Below, in pieces: positions 27,549-36,543 of a stretch of DNA of 64,000 nucleotides. The notes under the pieces were generated by a model. That model made no database searches and was not told where the DNA came from. It saw nothing but the letters and a program-made list of their open reading frames with translations. Within the stretch, counting starts at the first letter, position 1; each line of letters opens with the position of its first letter. Source of the DNA: Methylobacterium sp. UNC378MF (lineage in GTDB: Bacteria > Pseudomonadota > Alphaproteobacteria > Rhizobiales > Beijerinckiaceae); NCBI RefSeq assembly GCF_900103195.1, contig NZ_FMWU01000001.1, forward strand, positions 1 through 64,000. Direction: 5' to 3'. A program made the position numbers and the translations under genes.

Positions 27549-30428
27549 ATGCAGCACGAGCCGAGCCGTGAGCCCGAGGAGCTGGAGGCGCACCTCCTCG
27601 GACTGATCGAGGCCGCCCGGGAGCAGGCCCGGGAGGACCCGTTCCGCAATCCCGTCCTGGCGGTGACCCTGGCGATCACCCGACGATTCGATCGCGGCGA
27701 GATCGCGACGGGCGACCTCGACGGCCTGTTCGTGCGCCTGCGCGCCGCGTCCCTGGCGGCCCGGGCGGAGCGGCTGCGGGCCTATGTCGGACTCGATTCC
27801 GGATCCGAGGATCGCGAGGCGGGGATCCCGGCCCGGCTCGTGGCGGCATTTCCCGACCGGTCGGACAGCGTCGAGGCCTTCGCGGCCCTGATCCACCGCA
27901 CCGCCTTCGCGGTGGTGTTCACGGCCCACCCCACCTTCGGCATGCCCCGGGCCGTGGCCGCCCTCCTCGCCGAGGCGGCGAGCCTACCCGACGCCGCGGA
28001 CCGCGCCGGACTGATCGAACGGGCGGCGGCCCTGTCCACCCGGCCCGATGCGCCGATCACCCTGGATGTGGAGTTCGAGCAGGCCTGCGCCGCGGCCAAT
28101 AACGGGCGGCTCGCCCTCGACGCGTTCAACGGCGCCCTGCTCGACGCGGCCCGCGCCCGCTGGCCCGAAAGCTGGACCGAGCTGACGCCCCGTCCCTTCG
28201 CCATCGCCAGCTGGGTCGGCTGCGACACGGACGGGCGCACCGATATCGGCTGGTGGGACACCCTGCGCTACCGGCTGATCTCGAAGCGCATGCAGTTCGA
28301 CCGGGTGATGCGCGACCTGCCTGAGATCCCCGCCTGCCGCGAGGTGCGCGCCCTCGCCGAGAACGCACTCGCGGCCGTGAACCGCCAGCTCACCGTAGCG
28401 CCGCGCCTCGGCGACCAGCCCTCCCTCGAGGCGGTCCACCGCTTCGCCCTGGCTCTGATCATCGAGCGCGAGCGCGCCCAGACCGATGCGGGTGCGCTGA
28501 TCGCTGCACTGACCAACGCCCTCGAGGCCGCCGAGGACGCGGGCGACCAGCGGCGGATCGCCGTCCTGCGCGCGGGCGTCGCGACGCACGGTCTGTCGAA
28601 CGCCCTGCCGCATTTCCGGCTGAACGCCAGCCAGATCCACAACGCGGTCCGCCGGGTGATCGACCTGGAGGGCGAGCCCACCGACGCGGCCCGGCGCCGC
28701 TCGCACCTCGCGACGATCCACACCCTGCTGAACGACGTGCGCCCGGTGGCCGTCGATTTCGGGGCGCTCGCTGCCGAGCGGGCTTCAGCCGCCCGGCTGA
28801 TGATGACGATCGCCCAGATCCTCAAGCACGTGGACGGCACCCATCCGGTGCGCTTCCTCATCGCCGAGACCGAGACCGGCTACACCCTGCTCGCCGCCCT
28901 CTGGCTCGCGCGCCATTACGGCATCGCCGACAAGCTGGAGATCACGCCGCTCTTCGAGACGGCGAGCGCCCTCGAGCAGGGCATCCGGGTGCTCGACGAC
29001 GCCCTGCGCAACCCGCACTGGCGCCAGTATCTCAAGCGCATCGGCCGGCTGACCGTTCAGTTCGGCTATTCCGATTCGGGCCGCTATGTCGGCCAGTTGG
29101 CAGCAACCTTCTGGATCGAGCGGCTGCGGCTGCGCATCACCGAGATGCTGGTCCAGAACGGCCTGTCCGACGTCGAACTCGCGATCTTCGACACGCATGG
29201 CGAGTCGATCGGGCGCGGCGCCCATCCCACATCCCTGCGCGACCGCCTCGCCTATCTTGCCCCCGAGGATGCACGGGATCGCGCCCGCAAGGCCGGCATC
29301 CGGGTCCGGCTCGAATCGAGCTTCCAGGGTACCGACGGCTACCTGCTCTACGGCACCGAGGCGCTGGCCTGGGCCAGCGTCGCCCGCATCGCCGAGCACG
29401 TCTACGCGCTCGATGTGACGGAGGAGGATTCCTTCCCGGACTACGCCCTGAACGATCGTCCCAAGGCAGCCGACGCCAAGGTCGATCCGATCTATGCCGA
29501 ACCGGATTTCGCCCTCGAATTCTTCACCGCGGCCCGCCAGGACATGGAGGCGCTGGTCGACGATCCGGGTTACGCCGCCCTGCTCGGCACCTTCGGACCC
29601 AGCCTGATCGACCGGACCGGATCGCGCCCGGTGGCGCGCCAGACCGACAATGGCGGCCCGGCGCGGATCACGCATCCGCGCCAGATGCGGGCGATCCCCA
29701 ACAACGCGATCCTGCACCAGCTCGGCTTCCTGGCGAATTCCCTGCACGGGATCGGCCGGGCCGCTCAGCGCGGACCGGACCTGTTCCGCGACATGCGCCG
29801 CGATTCGGTTCGCTTCTCGCGGGCCTTCCGGCTGGTGCAGCACGCCGCCTCGGTGGGCGACCTCGACGTGCTGCGCGCCTATATCGACACCCTCGACCCG
29901 GCCGTGTGGCTGGAGCGGGCGCGGCGCACGCAGAAGGATTTCCGTCGGGACGAGCTGGTGGTGATCTCGGGGGCGCTGGAGCGCCTCGATCTCGCCCCCG
30001 CGCTCCGGAACCTGTTCGGACGTCTGACCCGCGACTGGCTCGCGCTGACCGCGGCCGCCCCGGACCTCCCGGCCATGTCGGCGCGGCTGACGCTGCTCCA
30101 CGCCCTGCGCCTCGCGCTGATCCACCGGATCTGGTTCCTAGCGGTGCACATCCCGGGCTTCCGCCCGCAGGCGGGCATCTCCCGCGAGCAGCTGCTGGAG
30201 CGCTTCCTGCGCCTGGACATCGAGGGCTGCCTGAAGCTCCTCGACGCGATCTTCCCGATCACGCCGGATCCGACGCTCGGCCTCAATTTCGGCGAGCCGG
30301 CAGGGCCGCGCGACGTCGGCACCTACGAGGCCGAGCACGCCAACCTGTTCCAGCCGATCCGGCGGATGTTCGATCAGGTCCGCGAGGTCTCCGGAATGAT
30401 CCAGCACGAGGTCGGGGCGTTCGGCTGA
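27549..30428 (+). CDS. Phosphoenolpyruvate carboxylase-like protein with altered active site
   Basis: About 959 residues from ATG 27549 (MQHEPSREPEELE); an ATG at 27519 is also possible. The fold is PEPC: FTAHPTFGM carries the catalytic His, and FGYSDSGRYVG corresponds to the SDSNKDAG loop. But the key Lys of that loop is Arg here, and the FHGRGGSVGRGG motif reads FDTHGESIGRGAHP, losing the catalytic His and first Arg. The C-terminal LILRQ-type end is also changed. It may be a distant PEPC paralogue with another role. It is transcribed away from the small membrane gene; no serine-cycle genes are nearby. Confidence 0.75.
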   Translation: MQHEPSREPEELEAHLLGLIEAAREQAREDPFRNPVLAVTLAITRRFDRGEIATGDLDGLFVRLRAASLAARAERLRAYVGLDSGSEDREAGIPARLVAAFPDRSDSVEAFAALIHRTAFAVVFTAHPTFGMPRAVAALLAEAASLPDAADRAGLIERAAALSTRPDAPITLDVEFEQACAAANNGRLALDAFNGALLDAARARWPESWTELTPRPFAIASWVGCDTDGRTDIGWWDTLRYRLISKRMQFDRVMRDLPEIPACREVRALAENALAAVNRQLTVAPRLGDQPSLEAVHRFALALIIERERAQTDAGALIAALTNALEAAEDAGDQRRIAVLRAGVATHGLSNALPHFRLNASQIHNAVRRVIDLEGEPTDAARRRSHLATIHTLLNDVRPVAVDFGALAAERASAARLMMTIAQILKHVDGTHPVRFLIAETETGYTLLAALWLARHYGIADKLEITPLFETASALEQGIRVLDDALRNPHWRQYLKRIGRLTVQFGYSDSGRYVGQLAATFWIERLRLRITEMLVQNGLSDVELAIFDTHGESIGRGAHPTSLRDRLAYLAPEDARDRARKAGIRVRLESSFQGTDGYLLYGTEALAWASVARIAEHVYALDVTEEDSFPDYALNDRPKAADAKVDPIYAEPDFALEFFTAARQDMEALVDDPGYAALLGTFGPSLIDRTGSRPVARQTDNGGPARITHPRQMRAIPNNAILHQLGFLANSLHGIGRAAQRGPDLFRDMRRDSVRFSRAFRLVQHAASVGDLDVLRAYIDTLDPAVWLERARRTQKDFRRDELVVISGALERLDLAPALRNLFGRLTRDWLALTAAAPDLPAMSARLTLLHALRLALIHRIWFLAVHIPGFRPQAGISREQLLERFLRLDIEGCLKLLDAIFPITPDPTLGLNFGEPAGPRDVGTYEAEHANLFQPIRRMFDQVREVSGMIQHEVGAFG

Positions 30429-30503
30429 CCGCGACGCCGCCCCGCAGGCCGGGTGCCGGGGCGCAATCTGGCCCGGCCTGTGGCGCGGCCTATATCGCAG
30501 GCC

Positions 30504-30875
30504 ATGGAACAGGTCGTCGTCTGGTTCGATGGAGGCTGCCCCCTCTGCCGGCGCGAGATCGCGCTGATGCGCCGGCTCGACCGGCGCGGCGCGATCACCT
30601 TCGTCGACGTGGCGGAGGATGCGAGCAGTTGCCCGGCCTCGCGGGCGGACATGCTGGCGCGCTTCCATGCCCGCGAGGGCGGGCGCATCGTGACCGGCGC
30701 CGCGGCCTTCGCGGCGATGTGGCGCGCGATCCCGGTTCTACGACCGCTCGGGCTCCTCGCGCGGTCGGGCCTCGTCCTGAACGCCCTTGAGCGGCTTTAC
30801 GGCGCGTTCCTGAGGATCAGGCCTCGGCTGCAGCACCTCGCCCGGCAGCTCGAACGGCCCCGGGCTTCAGCCTGA
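30504..30875 (+). CDS. DCC-family thiol-disulfide oxidoreductase-like protein (DUF393)
   Basis: A 123-residue protein with the DUF393/DCC signature FDGGCPLCRREIALMRRLD (start MEQVVVWFDG at ATG 30504), a CxxC pair that is thioredoxin-like, and a helix-rich C-terminus (ALERLYGAFLRIRPR). The family is widespread and of unknown substrate. It follows the PEPC-like gene by 75 bp and may share its transcript. Confidence 0.9.
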   Translation: MEQVVVWFDGGCPLCRREIALMRRLDRRGAITFVDVAEDASSCPASRADMLARFHAREGGRIVTGAAAFAAMWRAIPVLRPLGLLARSGLVLNALERLYGAFLRIRPRLQHLARQLERPRASA

Positions 30876-30898
30876 GGGGGGCATCCGCCGAGACGCGC

Positions 30899-31354
30899 TC
30901 ACGCGGCCTCGACCTGCAGGATCGTCCCGCCGACAGCAATCACCCGTACCCGTGCGCCAGCCGGCAGGTCGGGTCCCTCGACCCGCCAGAGCGTGTCGTC
31001 GAAGCGGATACAGCCGGCCCCCTGCACGATCGGCGCGTCGAGCACGCCCTCGCGCCCGATGAGGCCCCTGTCGGCCCGGTTCAGCGCGGCTGCCGGCGGT
31101 CTGGCACCGCGCCGCTGAAGGCGCGCCGCGACGGCGACGAAGCCGACGGCCAGCCCCGCGAACAGCAGGGCCTGACCCTGCCAGGGCAAAGGCAGCGCGG
31201 CGGCGGCGAGGCCGGTGGCCAGGGCCGCCAGACCCAGCCAGATCAGGAACACGCCGGGCGCCAGGATCTCGGCCCCGGCCAAGACCAATCCGGCGATCAC
31301 CCAGCTCCAGGCGGGCCCGAGCGCCGCCACGGCGTCGAGGACTTGGGTGAGCAT
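30899..31354 (-). CDS. NfeD-family membrane protein
   Basis: A 151-residue short NfeD protein with three membrane helices (SWVIAGLVLAGAEIL, FLIWLGLAALATGLAAAAL, QALLFAGLAVGFVAVAA) and a C-terminal beta-barrel OB-fold (GREGVLDAPIVQGAGCIRF, DLPAGARVRVIAVGG). It lacks the N-terminal serine protease domain of long NfeD. It starts 6 bp after the stop of the SPFH gene, and the pair is a typical stomatin operon organising membrane domains. Confidence 0.9.
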   Translation of the reverse strand: MLTQVLDAVAALGPAWSWVIAGLVLAGAEILAPGVFLIWLGLAALATGLAAAALPLPWQGQALLFAGLAVGFVAVAARLQRRGARPPAAALNRADRGLIGREGVLDAPIVQGAGCIRFDDTLWRVEGPDLPAGARVRVIAVGGTILQVEAA

Positions 31355-31360
31355 CGCCCG

Positions 31361-32341
31361 TCAGGCCCGCGGCTGGGCAACGTTGGGCGGCGTCCCCGTG
31401 CGCCGGGGCGCCGCGGCGCCATCGCCGAACACCGAGCGGGTGAGTTCGCCGATTCCGCCGAGGGTACCGGCAAGCGCCGCTGCCTCGATCGGCACCACGA
31501 CGACCCGCTGGTTGGGCGCGGTGGCGATCGCCCGCACGGCATCGACGTACTTCTCGGCCACGAGGAAATTCGCCGCCGCGATGTCGCCCTCGGCGATCGC
31601 CCGGCTGACCATCCCGGTCGCCGCCGCCTCGGCCTCGGCGGAGCGCTCGCGCGCCTCCGCGTCGCGGAAGGCGGCCTCGCGCCGGCCCTCCGCCTCCAGG
31701 ATCGCCGACTGCTTACGCCCCTCGGCCCGGAGGATCTCGGCGGCACGCTGTCCCTCCGCCTCCAGGATCGAGGCGCGTTTCTCGCGCTCGGCCTTCATCT
31801 GCCGGGCCATCGCCCCGGCGAGATCGGCCGGAAGCACGATGTCCTTGATCTCGATCCGGTTGATCTTGACGCCCCAGGGCGAGGCCGCCGCATCCATCAC
31901 CCGGAGCAGGCGCTCGTTGATCTCGTCGCGGTGGGCGAGGAGCTGGTCGAGATCCATGCCGCCGACCACCGTGCGGATATTGGTCATGGTCAGGGTCGTG
32001 GCGGCGAGGTCGAGGTTCGAGACCTCGTAGGAGGCGCGCGCCGCATCGAGCACTTGGTAGAACACCACGGCGTCGATGGTGACGCCGGCATTGTCGCGGG
32101 TGAAGGCCTGCTGGCTCGGCACGTCGATGACCTGCTCCATCACGTTGACCCGGCGGCCGACGCGCTCGACGAAGGGCGTGATCAGACCGAGGCCGGCCTC
32201 GAGGCTGCGGGCGTAGCGGCCGAAGCGTTCCACCGTGTAGACGTAGCCCTGCGGGACGATCTTCACGCCTGCCGCCAGGGTGAGGACGGCCAGCGCCGCC
32301 ACGATCACTGCGAAGACGCTCAGCCCGAACGGAAGCCCCAT
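31361..32341 (-). CDS. SPFH/Band 7 (stomatin-like) protein
   Basis: A 326-residue protein with one N-terminal membrane helix (FAVIVAALAVLTLAA), the SPFH domain (VPQGYVYTVERFGRYARSLEAG, given in part) and a coiled-coil region rich in Glu, Ala and Arg (AEGQRAAEILRAEGRKQSAIL). The start is ATG 32341, after a GGGGAGGGGG site. It belongs to the QmcA/HflK-type group that forms large membrane rings and is paired with NfeD. It is divergent from the glycosyltransferase genes. Confidence 0.93.
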   Translation of the reverse strand: MGLPFGLSVFAVIVAALAVLTLAAGVKIVPQGYVYTVERFGRYARSLEAGLGLITPFVERVGRRVNVMEQVIDVPSQQAFTRDNAGVTIDAVVFYQVLDAARASYEVSNLDLAATTLTMTNIRTVVGGMDLDQLLAHRDEINERLLRVMDAAASPWGVKINRIEIKDIVLPADLAGAMARQMKAEREKRASILEAEGQRAAEILRAEGRKQSAILEAEGRREAAFRDAEARERSAEAEAAATGMVSRAIAEGDIAAANFLVAEKYVDAVRAIATAPNQRVVVVPIEAAALAGTLGGIGELTRSVFGDGAAAPRRTGTPPNVAQPRA

Positions 32342-32674
32342 CGACACCCCCTCCCCTGCCGGCCGCCCGAACGGCGCGGCCACGCGAGCCTAACAGGCCG
32401 GTGGAGGCGCCGCGACTGCGCGCCGGGTGCTGCAACCCGCCCGCCCGCCGCGCGCCGGCGTGAACGGCCTGCCACTCATCTCGATCATCATTGGTTCAGG
32501 CCGCCGCGCTTAGGAAGCCGGCAAGCGTCGCGTTTGTCGTCGCTCCAGACCTGACGTCGCAACGCTTGTTGAAGAAACATTCGGCATGATCCCCGCCACC
32601 CTCGCCGCGGAAAGAAGTCCTTTCGCGCCGCTGCGGGCGGCAGAAATCCCCACCCAACCGGACTCGGTGCGCGC
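32342..32674. other. Divergent intergenic region between SPFH and glycosyltransferase genes
   Basis: About 330 bp without a convincing gene. It must contain promoters for both flanking operons. No obvious inverted repeat or sigma element could be placed with confidence. Confidence 0.4.
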
Positions 32675-33769
32675 GTGAAGATCGCTGTCCTCGCACATCT
32701 GAAATACCCGATCGGCCAGCCCTATGCCGGCGGCTTGGAGATGCACACGCATCTCCTCACCGTCGCGCTGAAGCGGTACGGCCACGAGGTCACGCTGTTC
32801 GCCAGCCGCGGATCGGACCCGACGCTCGATCCGGTGATGCTCTGCGATCCGACCGGGGACGCGCTCCTCGACCCGGAGCGCGAGGAGGCGATCGACCGAA
32901 CTGAGGAGGACGCCTACCGGCGCATGATGGAGATGGTCGCGGCCGGAGGCTTCGATCTCGTCCACAACAACTCCTTGCACGCCCTGCCGCTGCGCGAGAG
33001 CGCCCGGCTGGGCTTGCCGTGGATCACGGTGCTCCACACGCCGCCCTTCGAATCCCTGGTCGGCGGCGTCGTTCAGGCCGATCCCGACATGGCCTTCCTC
33101 GCGGTCTCGCCGTCGCTGGCGCAGGAATGGGCGCATCTCGTGCCCGGCGCGCAGGTGGTCGATAACGGCGTGGACCTCTCGACCTTCGCGTTCTCGGAAG
33201 CTGCCGACGCACCGCCTTACGCCTTCTGGTCGGGCCGGATCGTGCCCGAGAAGGGGCTTCACCTCGCGATCGACGCGGCCCGCGCCGCCGGGCTGCCGCT
33301 GACCTTCGCCGGCCCCAAGCTCAATCCCGGCTACTGGGCCGCCGAGATCGCCCCGCGGCTGGGGCCGGACCTGACGCATCTCGGCCATCTCTCGCACCGC
33401 GATCTCGCCCATCATCTCGGCCGCGCCCGGGTGGCGATCGTCTCGCCCCGCTGGGAGGAGCCCTTCGGCCTCGTCGTGGCGGAGGCGCTCGCCTGCGGCA
33501 CGCCGGTCGCCGCCTTCCGCCGCGGCGCCATGCCGGACATCCTGGACGCGTCCTGCGGCCGCCTCGCCCGCCCGGACGATGCGCAGGATCTCGCGGTGGC
33601 GATTCGTCAGGCCGCCGGCCTGTCGCGCCGGGCCTGCCGCGACCGGGCCGAGGCGCTCTACGACGCCACCGCCATGACCGGACGCTATCTGGAAGCCTAC
33701 GACGCCGTGATGGCGCGCTGCGCCGAGCGGGCGCGGCCGACCCTGCGAGTCGCCGGAGGACGCGGCTGA
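32675..33769 (+). CDS. Glycosyltransferase family 4
   Basis: A 364-residue GT-B fold enzyme starting at GTG 32675 (MKIAVLAHLKYPIGQPYAGGLEMH). It has a donor-binding C-terminal domain with FWSGRIVPEKGLHLAIDAA and the EPFGLVVAEALACGTPV motif with the conserved Glu pair typical of GT4. It probably adds a sugar in polysaccharide or glycolipid synthesis. It is first of three co-oriented glycosyltransferase genes. Confidence 0.93.
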   Translation: MKIAVLAHLKYPIGQPYAGGLEMHTHLLTVALKRYGHEVTLFASRGSDPTLDPVMLCDPTGDALLDPEREEAIDRTEEDAYRRMMEMVAAGGFDLVHNNSLHALPLRESARLGLPWITVLHTPPFESLVGGVVQADPDMAFLAVSPSLAQEWAHLVPGAQVVDNGVDLSTFAFSEAADAPPYAFWSGRIVPEKGLHLAIDAARAAGLPLTFAGPKLNPGYWAAEIAPRLGPDLTHLGHLSHRDLAHHLGRARVAIVSPRWEEPFGLVVAEALACGTPVAAFRRGAMPDILDASCGRLARPDDAQDLAVAIRQAAGLSRRACRDRAEALYDATAMTGRYLEAYDAVMARCAERARPTLRVAGGRG

Positions 33770-33874
33770 ACGGCGCGGATCCGCGCCGCAATTCCGCACC
33801 CGAGCCCGGAGCCCGGCGGCGTGACGCCCCGCCCTGACCTCCGCGGCGCACGTGGGTGCCACGGGAGACCTGCC

Positions 33875-34969
33875 ATGAGTACGGACGCCGACCATCCGGC
33901 CCCATTGCCCTGCGTCGTCTGCATCCCCGCACGGAACGAGGCTGAGCGCCTGCCCCGCCTGCTCGCCTCCCTGGCGGCGCAGAACGGCGTCTCGGCACGG
34001 GCGCCCCTGCGGGTCGTGGTGCTCGCCAACAATTGTACGGACGGGACCGTCCAGGCGGTGCGGGAGGTCGAAGCCTCGGGCATCCTCGCGACGCTCGCCC
34101 TCCGCTTGATCGAGGCCGAACTCGTCGGCGCGGAGGCCCATGTCGGCACCGCCCGGCGCATGGCGCTCGATGCCGGTGCCGACTGGCTCGCAGCCGAGGA
34201 ACAGCCGGACGGAATCCTTCTCACCACCGACGCCGATGCCCGCCTGCCGGCCGACTGGGTCAGCGCGAACCTGCGTGCCCTGGAGGCCGCGGACGTCGTC
34301 GGTGGCCGGCTGGTGATCGACGATGACGGCGCCGCGGATCCGGACCTCGCCGACCTGCATGCGCGCATCGAGCGCTACTGGTCCGGCGTCCGCCGCCTGG
34401 AGGACCTCCTCGACCCGCCGCCGCACGATCCCGCGCCCCGCCACGGCGACCATACCGGGGCGAGCCTGGCCGTTCCGGCCGTCCTGTACCGGGCGGTCGG
34501 CGGTCTGCCGGCGCTGCCCTGCGGCGAGGACAATGCCCTCGTCGGGCTGCTGCGCGCCAACGGCGCGCGCCTGCGCCATTGCCCGGACGTGCACGTGCTG
34601 GTCTCGTCCCGGCACCAGGGCCGGGTCTCGGGGGGCATGGCCACCGAGATGCTGCGCCGCACCCGCGTCCTCGACGGGGAGGCCTACCTGCTGCCGGTGG
34701 CCGCCCATTGGCAGGCGCTGATCCTGCGCCGGGCGGCGTTGCGTCGGGCTTTCCATCTGGAGCCGGAGGCCCGCGCCGCTTCCTGCGCGAAGCTCGGGCT
34801 CGACGCGGAGGATCTCGCCGCCATCGGCGCCTGCCCCAACGACATCGCCTTCGTGGAGCGGGCCGACCGGATCCTCGAATCGCGCAGCCCGCCGGCGCGA
34901 GAATGCGCCCTCGATCAAGCGGTCGCCGATCTCGACGCCCTCGCGCGCGCGCTGAGGGACGCCGCGTGA
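33875..34969 (+). CDS. Glycosyltransferase family 2
   Basis: A 364-residue GT-A enzyme starting at ATG 33875 behind GGGAG. It begins CVVCIPARNEAERLPRLLASL, the GT2 nucleotide-sugar entry, then TTDADARLPADWV (DxD-type Asp cluster) and a later ED pair (PCGEDNALVG). It is longer than minimal GT2 and its C-terminal region is helical. It lies 105 bp past the GT4 gene, and its stop overlaps the next start by 4 bp, so it is coupled to the third gene. Confidence 0.9.
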   Translation: MSTDADHPAPLPCVVCIPARNEAERLPRLLASLAAQNGVSARAPLRVVVLANNCTDGTVQAVREVEASGILATLALRLIEAELVGAEAHVGTARRMALDAGADWLAAEEQPDGILLTTDADARLPADWVSANLRALEAADVVGGRLVIDDDGAADPDLADLHARIERYWSGVRRLEDLLDPPPHDPAPRHGDHTGASLAVPAVLYRAVGGLPALPCGEDNALVGLLRANGARLRHCPDVHVLVSSRHQGRVSGGMATEMLRRTRVLDGEAYLLPVAAHWQALILRRAALRRAFHLEPEARAASCAKLGLDAEDLAAIGACPNDIAFVERADRILESRSPPARECALDQAVADLDALARALRDAA

Positions 34970-36000
34970 CCCGCGGCATCGGCTGGTACGTCCATCACCA
35001 GGGCGCCGGCCATCTTCAGCGGGCGCGGGCGGTCGCCTCCGCCCTGCCCCGCCCCTGCACGATCCTCGGAACGCTCGCCGGCCTCGACACAGCAGGCCTC
35101 GACATCGTCGACTTGCCCGATGACCGCCCCCTCGGCACGGCAGCCTTCGACGGCCAGGACGGCGCAGCCGAGCGGCCCGAGGCGCTGCACTACGCCCCCC
35201 TGAACCATCCGGGAGTTCGCGCGCGGATGGCGCGCATCGCCGCCTGGGCGGAACGGACCGATCCGGCTCTGCTGGTCGTCGACGTCTCGGTGGAGGTGGC
35301 GCTCCTGGCGCGCCTCCTGTCGGTGCCGACCCTGGTGGTGCGGCTCGCCGGCACCCGCACCGACCGGCCGCATCTGGAAGCCTTCCGCAGTGCGACGCGG
35401 CTGCTGGCCCCCTTTCCCGCCGCCCTCGACGGGGCGGCCGTGCCGGACTGGGTCCGGGCCAAGACGCTTTACGCGGGCTTCCTCGGCACACCGGCGCAGG
35501 GCCCGACCGCGGCGAGTCGCGACATCGTGGTGGTGTTCGGCCGCGGCGGCGCGGGGGGCAGCCTCGCGGATCTCGCGGCGGCGGCGCGGGCGGTGCCCGA
35601 CAGGCCCTGGCACGTTCTGGGGCCGGTCTCGGGCTCAGGACACAAGCCCGACAACCTGCATCTGCACGGCTGGGTCCCCGACGTCGAGGCACGGGTCGCG
35701 CGGGCGGCGCTGCTGGTTGGCGGCGGCGGCGATGGCGTGGTCGCGCTGGCAGCTGCGCAGGGGAAACCCTTCCTCTGCCTGCCGGAGGCGCGGGCCTACG
35801 GTGAGCAGACCGAGAAAGCCGAGGCGCTGGCGCGGCTCGGCGCCGCGCTCGTGCATCCGGGATGGCCCGCGGCTTCCGACTGGCCCGGCCTGATTCGAGC
35901 GGGTCTCGCCCTCGATCCGTCCGTGATCGGCGGGCTGCACGATCCGGACGCGGTCCGCCGATGCGCGGAGGAGATCGAGGCGCTCGTCAGGCGCCTCTGA
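34966..36000 (+). CDS. MurG-like (GT28-type) glycosyltransferase
   Basis: A 344-residue protein starting at GTG 34966, overlapping the GT2 stop as GTGA. It begins GIGWYVHHQGAGHLQRARAVA, a glycine-rich GT-B N-terminus with HxxGHxxR, and has FGRGGAGG and LLVGGGGDGVVALAAAQGKPFLCLPE, the UDP-sugar site of the MurG/UGT family. It probably finishes a glycan started by the two upstream enzymes. Acceptor unknown. Confidence 0.88.
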   Translation: MTRGIGWYVHHQGAGHLQRARAVASALPRPCTILGTLAGLDTAGLDIVDLPDDRPLGTAAFDGQDGAAERPEALHYAPLNHPGVRARMARIAAWAERTDPALLVVDVSVEVALLARLLSVPTLVVRLAGTRTDRPHLEAFRSATRLLAPFPAALDGAAVPDWVRAKTLYAGFLGTPAQGPTAASRDIVVVFGRGGAGGSLADLAAAARAVPDRPWHVLGPVSGSGHKPDNLHLHGWVPDVEARVARAALLVGGGGDGVVALAAAQGKPFLCLPEARAYGEQTEKAEALARLGAALVHPGWPAASDWPGLIRAGLALDPSVIGGLHDPDAVRRCAEEIEALVRRL

Positions 36001-36115
36001 CGATCGGCGTCCGGCATCCCGACCCTACCGGGGGAACAACCGGCGAAAGTCTTACTCTCGAACGCAAGTCCGCCGCAGCGAAGCCCGCTCCGGCGGACTC
36101 CCTAACGGCCGAGCC

Positions 36116-36298
36116 TCAGGAGATCAGGTCGAGCTTGGCCGCCTCGATCCCGTCGCCCCGGATCGCGTCCGGAATCGCGGAGAAATCCCGGTACCCGGCC
36201 TCGCGCGCCATGGCGTCGAGGGCCGTCTGTTCGTCATCGGCCGCTCCGGTCCAGAGAACGGCGCCACTCTTCTTTTGTCTGATCTGGAAAATGCTCAT
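36116..36298 (-). CDS. Small conserved-looking hypothetical protein (60 aa)
   Basis: A 60-residue protein starting MSIFQIRQKKSGAVLWTGAAD at ATG 36298, with a very strong ribosome-binding site (GGGAGG 6 nt upstream). It has a beta-strand opening and an acidic helical end (AREAGYRDFSAIPDAI). No named family, but composition and translation signal support a real gene. It is convergent with the glycosyltransferase operon and divergent from the efflux genes. Confidence 0.75.
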   Translation of the reverse strand: MSIFQIRQKKSGAVLWTGAADDEQTALDAMAREAGYRDFSAIPDAIRGDGIEAAKLDLIS

Positions 36299-36543
36299 CG
36301 ATCCCTCCCCGGTCGCGACAAGACCATCACGGCGATAACGTCGCTGTTCCTGGGTGGTTGCAGGTTGATCGGTGGAAACGGCCGCGCTCCGGCAGCCGCG
36401 ACGCCATGCGGCGCCAGACCCGGCGACGGCCTCGCCCGATGGCGCTATGCTCATCCGATCCGGGATGGCTCGCCATGAAAACGCCGACCTGCCCAGCGAG
36501 GGAGAGGCAATACCAGTCTAGCGCCGATTGCGAGGCCACCATC

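Noticed and set aside
32510..35692. 1060-residue minus-strand frame
   Set aside because: Antisense to two glycosyltransferase genes and part of the third; low complexity Arg/Pro/Gly-rich sequence, no motif.
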